Shown piece after piece: positions 26,469 to 32,794 of a stretch of 44,797 bases of DNA. Positions within the stretch are counted from its first letter, which is position 1. The number at the start of each line of letters is the position of its first letter. Position numbers and translations under genes: made by a program. The stretch comes from a virus, in the IMG/VR virus record IMGVR_UViG_3300036886_000315, positions 1 to 44,797 of that record; one strand, written 5' to 3'. The notes under the pieces are model-generated. The model did not search any database. It had not been told where the DNA came from and was given only the letters and a program-made list of their open reading frames with translations.

Positions 26469-27359
26469 TTAATTAAGTCTCTTCTGTTGTTTTTTTTCAA
26501 TATCTATTTTAAATTCTCTCATTTGAGTCCGATAACCTTCGATTTCTGTTTGTGGCGTTTTACGATTTCCACATGCAAACATATGATTAATAAATGCAAC
26601 TAATGTTAATTCAACTCTATCCAAACGATCATTTTCAATTTTTTCTGATAAAAAAGTCCGATTATCATATTTTAACGGTACTGGACTTACCGAATTGTTT
26701 CGATTGAACAATTGTAGTACTATTGGTAATCCTTTAGCATCTGTTACTTTTATTCGTTTTGCCGAATAATACTTAGGATTATATTGTTCAATTTGAAAAA
26801 ATCCCTGATTAATCCATTTCTGGTATGGTTGATTGTTCGGTTTGAAATATCGGTATTCACGTAACTTCTGATTTATTTGATGACTACTGATTTTTTTCTT
26901 TTCTTCATTTTTCTCATTCAATAATTTTGCAACTTCTGCAATTGTAAGTGTACCATTTGAAAGAACTAAAATTGGTTCGGCTGCTTTAAGTCTCAATTCT
27001 TTATATTCTTTTTCAACTTTAATAAAGTATTGCCTGATTTCTTTGCCCTTAACACTGTTTTGCACCATTGCAATTTCTTTCGCAGTATCTAAGGTCAAAG
27101 CGTATTCAATTCGATACACACTGTTCGCAAACCCCCGTTCTTCCATGCCCCCTTTTTGTGGAGTTGGAATTTTCTTACTGTTTTTGTCGTAAAATAATAA
27201 TGCAAAATCTTGGTTTTCGATAAATTCCCATTTTTCAATTTTATCTTTAATCCAAGTAGAAAAATCCTGACCAACCTCAAGAAATTTATATAAATCTCTT
27301 GCACTTACAACTGGATTTCCAGTTTTGGGACTTGCTGTAACTTTTATTAATTCTTCCAT
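26469..27359 (-). CDS. Phage antirepressor (AntA plus KilAC domains)
   Basis: This is a 296-residue protein from the ATG at 27359; a frame from a TTG at 27389 adds ten residues and is less likely. The N-terminal 100 residues are an AntA/AntB-type domain (VVSARDLYKFLEVGQDFSTW, then KIEKWEFIENQDF). After a linker, about residues 130-230 form a KilAC-type DNA-binding domain (TIAEVAKLLNEKN, NQKLREYRYFKPNNQPYQKW, GFFQIEQ, IKVTDAKGLPIVLQLF). Such proteins counter or replace repressors and are common in phages. It sits between the RNA locus and the Ro60-like gene, 20 bases before the latter, and may be co-transcribed with it. Confidence 0.85.
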   Translation of the reverse strand: MEELIKVTASPKTGNPVVSARDLYKFLEVGQDFSTWIKDKIEKWEFIENQDFALLFYDKNSKKIPTPQKGGMEERGFANSVYRIEYALTLDTAKEIAMVQNSVKGKEIRQYFIKVEKEYKELRLKAAEPILVLSNGTLTIAEVAKLLNEKNEEKKKISSHQINQKLREYRYFKPNNQPYQKWINQGFFQIEQYNPKYYSAKRIKVTDAKGLPIVLQLFNRNNSVSPVPLKYDNRTFLSEKIENDRLDRVELTLVAFINHMFACGNRKTPQTEIEGYRTQMREFKIDIEKKQQKRLN

Positions 27360-27463
27360 AATATTACTCTTAGATTTATTAGAGTTCAAATATACAAAAC
27401 ATTTTTATTAAAACAATGATTATACGTATTAAAAATTAAAAAGTTACAAAAAAGAACAAAAAA

Positions 27464-27506
27464 AATGGGTGAGTCAACACGTTTCCATGTCAAGTCCCCA
27501 CCCATT
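27464..27506 (-). terminator. Terminator-like structured hairpin ending the RNA locus
   Basis: An outer 8-bp stem (AATGGGTG / CACCCATT) encloses an inner 5-bp stem capped by GAAA (ACATG-GAAA-CGTGT). On the minus strand the structure runs directly into a T-run (plus-strand As at 27458-27465). The two-level form could also make it the 3' end of a small RNA. Confidence 0.7.
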
Positions 27507-27524
27507 GTCTTAAGAAAAACAAAT

Positions 27525-27544
27525 CTTCTCTATTAAAGGAGAAG
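27525..27544 (-). other. Small hairpin in RNA locus
   Basis: A perfect 6-bp stem (CTTCTC / GAGAAG) with an 8-base loop is followed on the minus strand by a T-rich stretch. It may be a weak terminator or processing site. Confidence 0.4.
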
Positions 27545-27553
27545 AAGTTTAGT

Positions 27554-27598
27554 TGTAATTTGGTAAGTTTGTCCCGCCTCTCAACGGACGGGATTACA
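27554..27598 (-). ncRNA. Nested hairpin RNA element
   Basis: An outer 6-bp stem (TGTAAT / ATTACA) encloses a GC-rich inner stem (CCCG plus CC paired with GG plus CGGG, one bulge; loop of 7). Such a GC-rich nested structure stands out in this AT-rich locus. It lies downstream of one copy of the 18-base repeat, as the other RNA elements do. No family recognised. Confidence 0.35.
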
Positions 27599-27609
27599 TG
27601 TTTCAATCT

Positions 27610-27627
27610 ACTGTATTCACAACAAGT
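27610..27627 (-). repeat. 18-base interspersed element (copy D, diverged)
   Basis: The plus-strand form ACTGTA-N-CACAACAAGT is related to the three better copies. It is 12 bases upstream, in the sense direction, of the nested hairpin at 27554-27598. Confidence 0.35.
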
Positions 27628-27650
27628 TCTTCTTTAAATCTTTATTTTTG

Positions 27651-27673
27651 AAAAAACTCAGCACTTCTGCTGA
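27651..27673 (-). terminator. Intrinsic terminator downstream of Y-RNA-like element
   Basis: A perfect 6-bp stem (TCAGCA / TGCTGA) with a GAAG loop on the minus strand is followed by G and six Ts. It lies about 80 bases past the last paired segment of the permuted tRNA-like RNA and probably marks its transcript end. Confidence 0.8.
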
Positions 27674-27754
27674 TAAAAACCATTCTTAACCTTGCACGTT
27701 GCAACATGCGTCAAATGTTAGGTTCAAGTGGGTTGGACTCAAATTATTGTATCC

Positions 27755-27936
27755 GTAACTCCACTTTAAAACTTGGGGAATATTTTAAAGATATTTGTTG
27801 AATTTGTTTTGAAAGTTTAACCGACTTTTGACTTAACCGCTTGTCTAATCTCGCCATTGGCGAAATGATGGATTCGAACCACCGAAATTGCTGTAAACAT
27901 CTTTCGTTTTCCCTTTGTATTTTTAAAGAACGTTAC
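27755..27936 (-). ncRNA. Permuted-tRNA-like RNA, candidate YrlA-type Y RNA
   Basis: On the minus strand a T arm (27883-27867: stem GGTGG/CCATC, loop TTCGAAT) is followed by a 3' acceptor strand ATTTCGCC, the spacer AAT and a 5' acceptor strand GGCGAGAT that pairs with it over 8 bp. Next come T8-A9, a D arm (GAC/GTC, loop with GG) and an anticodon-like arm (AAAGT/ACTTT, 27828-27812, loop CGGTTAA). Spacing obeys tRNA numbering, but the halves are in reverse order, so the acceptor stem is closed. The flanks pair in four or five segments (27895-27904 with 27787-27796; 27909-27913 with 27776-27780; 27921-27928 with 27764-27771; 27932-27936 with 27755-27759). This is the layout of Y RNAs with tRNA-mimic domains found near Ro60. 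True ends are unknown. Confidence 0.65.
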
Positions 27937-28043
27937 CCTGAAGTTTGTGTCGCCACAGGGACGACAGGGAATTAGTTTTATAAGTTTTGAAGAAATTCGT
28001 TGGTCTTGTTTTAGTTTTACTCTGATTTCAAGTCAAATTGTTT

Positions 28044-28061
28044 ACTGTAAAAACCATCAGT
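28044..28061 (-). repeat. 18-base interspersed element (copy C)
   Basis: In sense orientation it reads ACTG, ten bases, CAGT, and can form a 4-bp hairpin. Downstream it runs into AAAC and the T-arm-like hairpin at 28021-28037. Confidence 0.45.
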
Positions 28062-28148
28062 TCTTCATTATTTCTCGAAATCTACTGGCGCAGTCTTCTT
28101 GTGACTTACTTTCAACGGTGTGTGTGCCGTGACCTTTAAATTTCATTG

Positions 28149-28220
28149 TAGCGGGAGATAGATTTGAACTACCGACCTCTTGGTTATGAGCCAAGCGAGA
28201 TGCCACTTCTCCACCCCGCA
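28149..28220 (-). tRNA. Initiator-type tRNA-Met (CAT)
   Basis: This is a complete 72-base cloverleaf: acceptor TGCGGGG/TCCCGCT, D arm GAGA/TCTC with GG in the loop, anticodon arm CTTGG/CCAAG with loop CTCATAA (anticodon CAT), variable AGGTC, and T arm GGTAG/CTATC with loop TTCAAAT, discriminator A. CCA is not encoded. The 1-72 pair is a T-T mismatch and pair 11-24 is A-T; both are hallmarks of bacterial initiator tRNAs. Only two of the three usual G-C pairs are present in the anticodon stem. A strong hairpin at 28226-28248 lies just upstream in the sense direction. Confidence 0.9.
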
Positions 28221-28225
28221 GTGTA

Positions 28226-28248
28226 ATCGGTTTTTCTGAAAAACCGAT
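28226..28248 (-). other. 10-bp hairpin between tRNA genes
   Basis: A perfect stem (ATCGGTTTTT / AAAAACCGAT) with a 3-base loop lies 5 bases upstream of the tRNA-Met 5' end. No T-run follows on the minus strand; it is more likely a processing or spacer hairpin than a terminator, although on the plus strand it also lacks a T-run. Confidence 0.55.
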
Positions 28249-28291
28249 AAAAAGTATAATTAAAAGGATAATTCGTTTGTTATTTTTGTTT

Positions 28292-28362
28292 ACAATGATG
28301 GGGTTTCGACACCCCGACCTTCTGCTTTGAATGCGGACGCTCTATCTCTGAGCTAATTATTT
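28292..28362 (-). tRNA. tRNA-like element with anticodon TCA (opal), degenerate
   Basis: The minus strand shows T8-A9, a 4-bp D arm (GCTC/GAGC), an anticodon arm TCCGC/GCAGA with one mismatch and loop ATTCAAA (anticodon TCA, reading UGA), the variable AGGTC and a T arm. The T arm has a 4-bp stem GGGG/CCCC and an 8-base loop, or 5 bp and a 6-base loop, both irregular. The acceptor pairs at only five of seven positions. The D loop lacks the GG pair. It may be a divergent suppressor tRNA or a decaying tRNA gene; the gene track gives no sign of UGA recoding. Confidence 0.5.
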
Positions 28363-28380
28363 ACTGTAATAACACACAGT
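28363..28380 (-). repeat. 18-base interspersed element (copy B)
   Basis: Sense ACTG, ten bases, CAGT. It directly abuts the 5' end of the TCA tRNA-like element, which suggests a role in expression or 5' processing. Confidence 0.45.
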
Positions 28381-28392
28381 TTCCTTTTTTTG

Positions 28393-28531
28393 TGGGGAAG
28401 GGTGATTTCGAGTCACCATACAACTGTTTTACTGACAATTTGCTGTAACCATTTTTCTGTAAACACAATCAGTTCTCCAGTAAGGAGTATTACGATAGTA
28501 TTTTTGAATTTTTATTTTCGCATACTTCCCC
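28393..28531 (-). ncRNA. 139-base tRNA-like structured RNA
   Basis: The minus-strand element begins GGGGAAG-TA, the form of a tRNA 5' end with T8. It ends with a perfect T arm (GGTGA/TCACC, loop CTCGAAA) and the exactly complementary 3' acceptor CTTCCCC, then ACA. Between them are 107 bases instead of about 40, including a CTCC/GGAG hairpin, one 18-base repeat and no ordinary D arm. Upstream it shares the 10-base string AACGTTCTTT (plus-strand 28550-28559) with the leader of the permuted tRNA-like RNA (27925-27934). It could be an interrupted tRNA, a tRNA remnant or a second Y-RNA-like RNA. Confidence 0.4.
28456..28473 (-). repeat. 18-base interspersed element (copy A)
   Basis: Sense ACTG-ATTGTGTTTA-CAGA, inside the 139-base element; a half-related copy (GTTACAGCAAATT) follows 15 bases later. 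Confidence 0.4.
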
Positions 28532-28662
28532 GTTTTGTTTCAATTTTAAAAAGAACGTTTGTCCTAAGACGATGCAAACATAATACGCATTTTTTTAATA
28601 TGCAAGTGTTTTCCAATTTATTTTAAAAAAAATTTATATTTGTTTCAGTCGTAGTCGGATAA

Positions 28663-28670
28663 ATAAATAC
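28663..28670 (-). promoter_or_regulatory. GTATTTAT motif at the head of the RNA locus
   Basis: A sense GTATTTAT copy lies between the helicase stop and the first RNA element, which would place the transcription start of the RNA locus here. Confidence 0.5.
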
Positions 28671-28710
28671 GCAGTATGTTTAAAAAAGTTTCAAAATTTA
28701 TAAAATATTT

Positions 28711-30918
28711 TTATTTTTTTATTATATCTGGTTGATGAAGTTCATGATTTCGTAATCTCTTAAATACGTCCACTTGATCAACTGGTGGGGCATCTGGGTC
28801 AATAAGTAATTCTGTCTTTTCAATCTCTTCTCTTCGTTCTTTTGTTAAAATTTCTACTGGAAGTTTGTGTTCTGGTGGCAAATATACTCTATTATTTTTA
28901 TTAATTTCGTCATATTTTTGCACAACTGTTTCCACAATTATTTCTTTTGGTGGCGAAATATCTTCCAATTTTACTTCAGTTTCATTAACATTTACAGTAA
29001 AAGTTTCTCCACTCCAATCCAATAAACTGTCATTTTTTATCTGTTTTTCATGAAAATCAGCTTCAGGATGAATATTTACACCCTCATTTAATCCCTCACT
29101 TACTCCCTCATTTACTCCCTCAATCTTTACAGTTTCATCAATTTCCAGTATATCATCTTTCTTTGTAGTCTCAATTGCAGTATTTTTTACACCATCATTT
29201 ACACCCTCAGTTACACCATCATTTACACCCTCAGTTTCATTCAATGTCTTTTGTGCAAAATCTACAATCTGTTTTAATTCTTCACTGTTTAAATCACGAG
29301 TTGTACTAATATGTATATTTTCAATTGTTGCATTTTCAGTTTTAACTAATTTATCAAATTGCGTTAAATCAACGGGGTCATCCAATTTTATGTGATCATT
29401 AATGTCTGGAGCGTTCAATCTACCCATAAGGCTTCCTTCACTATGCTTGCTAATTATAGCATGCATTTCCAGATCAGATGATTTTTTCAGTATTTCATTT
29501 GCAGTATCATTAACTTTATTAACGTCATCTTCAGTTTGTTTTCTCAGTGTTGTTTTTAGTGGATATCTCTTATCTTCAATACGAATTTCCATTGTATCAT
29601 TATTAAAGATACAATCAGTGAATGTTTGTCCATCTTGTGCAAACCTTGCTTTAATAATACGTATACTTGCAAGATTAGCTTCTTTTTGATCTGCAGTTTT
29701 AGCGACACTCATAAAGAAATGTGCTTTTTGCACCCTCTTAATGCTACCACCAGTCTGATATGCTTCCACGTATTCTGCATTAAAACCACTGCGATTAGTT
29801 TGTATTGCAGTCCAAGCAGGTATATCAAAATCTGCAGCCAGTGCTTCAAATGATTTTATAATTACAAGTTCTGCTTCGTTTCTATCAGGAGATTTTTTAT
29901 GTGATTCAAGACAGTCAAGATAGTCAAGAACTAATATGTCAAATTTAATACCAAATTTCTTCTGGTAGCCAATCATCCACCTACGAATATCCATCATAGT
30001 AGTATTTTCCTGACTAAATCTTTTTATAATAAGGTTACCTTTGCCAGACATATCAACTGCTTTCTCATGCGCAATCCTGTTAACTCTTATATTTTCAAAT
30101 TCATCATCCAGTTTACTTAATGATGATTTTGCCCAGATAGTAAAGTGTTTACGTTGAATCTGTTCTTTAGTATCTTCGAATATAATCTGACAAACATTCT
30201 TCTGATCGTCATATGCACTGTTAGCAATTACTGTAAGCATTGTTGTTTTTCCAACACCTGAAGGAGTTAATATTACACCAATTTCTTGTTTACCCAAACC
30301 ACCACCAGTTAAAGTATCAATAGCAAATATGCCTGTTGGAATCGTCTGACGAAACTCTTTTCTTAATGCATGTTCAATGTTATCAAATACGCTTATGCCA
30401 TAATCTTCATCGTCACCAATATGTTGAACTTTATTGAATTTTTCTTCTATTAAAGCAATTGTTGTTTTCTTTCTGATATCACCATTCTTGGTTGAAGTTA
30501 TTATGAATTCACCAGTTTTTCTATATTCTTGTTGCTTAATAAAATTAGTTGTTTCCCTTCTTACTACATCACCCTCATACAATATTTGTTTATTTATAAC
30601 CCTTTCATTCCATAGTTCAATCTTCTTAATTACCGCAAATAAAGATTCTTCCTCAATAATATTATTGGGAGTTTTATAAGTATTAATCGCTTGCTGTATA
30701 CTTTGATTTTGAAGATTTGGGACTTTTTCGTGTGCTTTGAAATATTCAAGAATTATAATAAAAAGTCTTTTAAGATATGGGTCATCAAAATATTCAATAG
30801 CTAAGTTTGGAATTGTTTTTTCTGCAAACTCTGGTTCGACCAGTAATTGCCACATAAGACGTTGTTGAAATTCAGGACCTAAATAAGCACTTAGGGTATG
30901 TTCGGTATTTTCAGCCAT
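28711..30918 (-). CDS. DnaB-type replicative helicase with repetitive C-terminal tail
   Basis: This is a 735-residue protein. Residues 1-110 resemble the helical DnaB N-terminal domain (AYLGPEFQQRLMWQLLVEPEF). The RecA-type ATPase core has Walker A TPSGVGKTT at 218-226, Walker B FDILVLDYLD at 326-335, and a Q-T-N-R-S sensor segment near 383-387. As in T4 gp41 it should form a hexameric ring that unwinds DNA at the fork. From about residue 455 there is an unusual tail of about 280 residues, charged and low in complexity, with EGVNDGV-type repeats at 562-615. It is first of the leftward group 31671-28711 and is preceded by a long inverted repeat. Confidence 0.9.
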   Translation of the reverse strand: MAENTEHTLSAYLGPEFQQRLMWQLLVEPEFAEKTIPNLAIEYFDDPYLKRLFIIILEYFKAHEKVPNLQNQSIQQAINTYKTPNNIIEEESLFAVIKKIELWNERVINKQILYEGDVVRRETTNFIKQQEYRKTGEFIITSTKNGDIRKKTTIALIEEKFNKVQHIGDDEDYGISVFDNIEHALRKEFRQTIPTGIFAIDTLTGGGLGKQEIGVILTPSGVGKTTMLTVIANSAYDDQKNVCQIIFEDTKEQIQRKHFTIWAKSSLSKLDDEFENIRVNRIAHEKAVDMSGKGNLIIKRFSQENTTMMDIRRWMIGYQKKFGIKFDILVLDYLDCLESHKKSPDRNEAELVIIKSFEALAADFDIPAWTAIQTNRSGFNAEYVEAYQTGGSIKRVQKAHFFMSVAKTADQKEANLASIRIIKARFAQDGQTFTDCIFNNDTMEIRIEDKRYPLKTTLRKQTEDDVNKVNDTANEILKKSSDLEMHAIISKHSEGSLMGRLNAPDINDHIKLDDPVDLTQFDKLVKTENATIENIHISTTRDLNSEELKQIVDFAQKTLNETEGVNDGVTEGVNDGVKNTAIETTKKDDILEIDETVKIEGVNEGVSEGLNEGVNIHPEADFHEKQIKNDSLLDWSGETFTVNVNETEVKLEDISPPKEIIVETVVQKYDEINKNNRVYLPPEHKLPVEILTKERREEIEKTELLIDPDAPPVDQVDVFKRLRNHELHQPDIIKK
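29076..29235 (-). repeat. Coding repeats (EGVNDGV type) in helicase tail
   Basis: Short units encoding E-G-V/L-N/S-D/E-G-V recur in two clusters, on the plus strand visible as repeated CCCTCATTTA and CCATCATTTA strings. They lie in the non-catalytic tail and could expand or contract. Confidence 0.7.
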
Positions 30919-30940
30919 TTATATATAAAGTGTTAAAGAA

Positions 30941-31017
30941 GGCGGTTGCTGGAGAAAACATAAACACTAAACTAACCAACAATGGAAACAAAAAACAAGG
31001 AATTTCCAACAACCGCC
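30941..31017. repeat. Long inverted repeat upstream of helicase gene
   Basis: GGCGGTTG at 30941-30948 is perfectly complementary to CAACCGCC at 31010-31017; one mismatch inward, TGGA pairs with TCCA. The 13-position stem encloses about 50 bases and ends 22 bases from the helicase start. It could be a terminator-antiterminator, a protein-binding site or an mRNA processing signal. Confidence 0.6.
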
Positions 31018-31032
31018 AGTATTATTTATGAC

Positions 31033-31671
31033 TTAATTACGTTTAAGTCGTCTCAGCATTTCATCCCTTTTAGCAGGAGAAAGTTCTCTGATTTGATTGA
31101 TCGACATTCCTTTAATGTTGATCAAATCGTAATCGTCCCACATGTTTTTAACATCGGTATGTAAGATTTTACTTCTTATTGAATTTGCAATATCACATAC
31201 TTCGTCAACTATTTCAGTTGACCAACGTGCTATCGGATTAAAACCATCAACATAAAAAGTTCTTTCAACAATAGGTTTATTGTTGATGTAAAAACCAATT
31301 TTACATTCAACGCCTCTGATTGTTTTTTCTTCAATCTGTTGAACTATTGGTTGGGGATTATAATACATCCCTTCTCTCTTCTCTTTTGGATATGTATTGA
31401 CCATTTTCTGGTGATATCCATAATAATCATACTCACGATTTATTACTAATTCAGGAGCGTCTGCATAGTGCTTAAGAGCAAATGTTGTGTAATTTCTACG
31501 GGAAAGTGTCTTCTGCAGTCTGGTAATTGCCCTTGGCAATATCTCCCTGATATCGATTGAATATCTTGTGAAGGGATTAAACTGATCAGCATCAAATACT
31601 TTTTCGCATAACAGAACATCCTGTTGGGTTAGTGAAAACCTAAACATGTTACTATGATCTTTTTCGTTCAT
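31033..31671 (-). CDS. Hypothetical protein with internal duplication
   Basis: This is a 212-residue protein in the replication cluster between the helicase and nuclease genes. I recognise no family. It contains two copies of one motif: CEKVFDADQFNPFTRYSIDI then ILPRAITRLQKTL near residues 22-56, and ERTFYVDGFNPIARWSTEIV then CDIANSIRSKI near residues 135-169. The shared core is F-x-x-D-x-F-N-P-x-x-R-x-S-x-x-I, followed by an amphipathic helix, so it is probably a small duplicated domain. The C-terminus is basic (PAKRDEMLRRLKRN). In T4-like phages this position holds helicase loaders and accessory factors, a possible but unproven role. Confidence 0.6.
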   Translation of the reverse strand: MNEKDHSNMFRFSLTQQDVLLCEKVFDADQFNPFTRYSIDIREILPRAITRLQKTLSRRNYTTFALKHYADAPELVINREYDYYGYHQKMVNTYPKEKREGMYYNPQPIVQQIEEKTIRGVECKIGFYINNKPIVERTFYVDGFNPIARWSTEIVDEVCDIANSIRSKILHTDVKNMWDDYDLINIKGMSINQIRELSPAKRDEMLRRLKRN

Positions 31672-31741
31672 TTTTGTGATTTTTAAATTGTTAATAACTC
31701 AATACAAATATAACTTGAAACTTCCATAAGCGGAAGTCTTT

Positions 31742-32794
31742 TTATAAATTTTTCCGTTTGTTCTTTCTTTCCTCTGCAATCAACTCTTTTTCAGCAGAAA
31801 CCACAGTATAAAATGGTTCAATATAATTGACGTAGGTACTGCCATATGCCATCAAAAATTGGTCTTTATTTATTAATGGTAGCAAGTTTTTACTACCTCT
31901 GTCTTTCTCAGTTAAACATGTGTCTAAACCTCTTAATGCCTGAATTGCTTCTACTGTAAGCATTGGGTCTCTTAAATTTACTATTTGATAGTTGGTTTTA
32001 AGTCTTTCTATATTATTATATATGTTTTCAAGTGCTTTAAGTGGTTTCTTTTTATTTAAAACTCTTTTTTTATTAATTTCGTCTGCTTTTTGACATATTT
32101 CTTTTACTGTCATATACCTAAATTTCAGTTCAGGAAAATGTTCTAAAAGAGTTTTTTCTTTAATACCACCAACACCAGCAACGTTATCAGAATCATCACC
32201 ACATATTATTTTTAATGTAAGTGCATTCAGATAATGATGATTAAAATACATTATATAATTATTTTTAGTTACTGGCTGATCAATGTTTGGAAATATGATT
32301 GTTATATTTAAATCCAATAATTGTGCAAAATCCCTGTCGTTTGAATAAACAAAAAGTTCTTCTTTGTTATTATGTTGTATACAATATGCTGCAATGAGGT
32401 CATCTGCTTCGACATCATCCATTTCGATTTGTCTGAGAAATAATTCTTCAGCATATTCTTGTATTCTCATTCTTTGTTTTAATACTGACTGTTCTTTTTC
32501 TCTTTCTCTGCGAATTTCAGCAGCAGTCATTTCAATTTTTTTATGCCATTCTTTGGTTTTACGATTTTCTTTATAGGCATTATCAATACGGTGACGATAA
32601 ATCCCACCGCCTTCTCCATCCCATGCAAGTATTACTTTATTAATCATGTGTGCTTTAATAAGCATACGGACAGTTGTAAGGAACTGATACAAACCCCCAA
32701 TGTGTCCAAAATTGGGAGTATATGTATCTTTCGCTCCATGATATGAACGCTGTAAAAGATAAGACGCATCAACTACTAACGTTCTTGTTTTCAT
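31742..32794 (-). CDS. FEN-family 5' nuclease (T4 RNase H-like)
   Basis: This is a 350-residue protein with the ordered acidic motifs of the 5'-to-3' exonuclease/flap endonuclease family: VVDASYLL (D9), AWDGEGGGIYRHRI near 57-70, VEADDLIAAY (E129, D131, D132), SNDRDFAQLL (D153, D155), and the helix-hairpin-helix entry GDDSDNVAGVGGIKEKT (199-215). It should remove RNA primers and 5' flaps during phage replication, as T4 RNase H does. Its ATG overlaps the TGA of the recombinase gene (ATGA), so the two are translationally coupled. Confidence 0.9.
   Translation of the reverse strand: MKTRTLVVDASYLLQRSYHGAKDTYTPNFGHIGGLYQFLTTVRMLIKAHMINKVILAWDGEGGGIYRHRIDNAYKENRKTKEWHKKIEMTAAEIRREREKEQSVLKQRMRIQEYAEELFLRQIEMDDVEADDLIAAYCIQHNNKEELFVYSNDRDFAQLLDLNITIIFPNIDQPVTKNNYIMYFNHHYLNALTLKIICGDDSDNVAGVGGIKEKTLLEHFPELKFRYMTVKEICQKADEINKKRVLNKKKPLKALENIYNNIERLKTNYQIVNLRDPMLTVEAIQALRGLDTCLTEKDRGSKNLLPLINKDQFLMAYGSTYVNYIEPFYTVVSAEKELIAEERKNKRKNL

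Larger units (their letters stand above)
27360..28710 (-). other. 1.35-kb non-coding RNA locus
   Basis: No convincing protein gene occupies this stretch; the plus-strand frames inside it have no start context or recognisable product. Reading leftward it holds a GTATTTAT motif (28663), a 139-base tRNA-like element, a tRNA-like element with anticodon TCA, a hairpin, an initiator tRNA, a structured stretch with a T-arm-like hairpin at 28021-28037 (stem TTTGA/TCAGA, loop CTTGAAA) and a nested hairpin around 27936-27976. It continues with the permuted tRNA-like RNA, a terminator, two more hairpins and a final terminator. Four copies of an 18-base element are interspersed. A gap this long is unusual in a compact phage genome and implies many stable RNAs. 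Confidence 0.8.

Noticed and set aside
28021-28037. T-arm-like hairpin as a third tRNA gene
   Set aside because: The stem and loop fit a T arm, but no matching acceptor 5' strand or D arm occurs on either side.
28292-28362. Genome-wide recoding of TGA
   Set aside because: TGA ends four genes with ATGA overlaps or immediate back-up stops, and no long gene is interrupted by TGA.
30982-31164. Plus-strand 60-residue frame starting in the inverted-repeat loop
   Set aside because: It runs antisense through the neighbouring gene, has no recognised features and no other plus-strand gene exists in the window.
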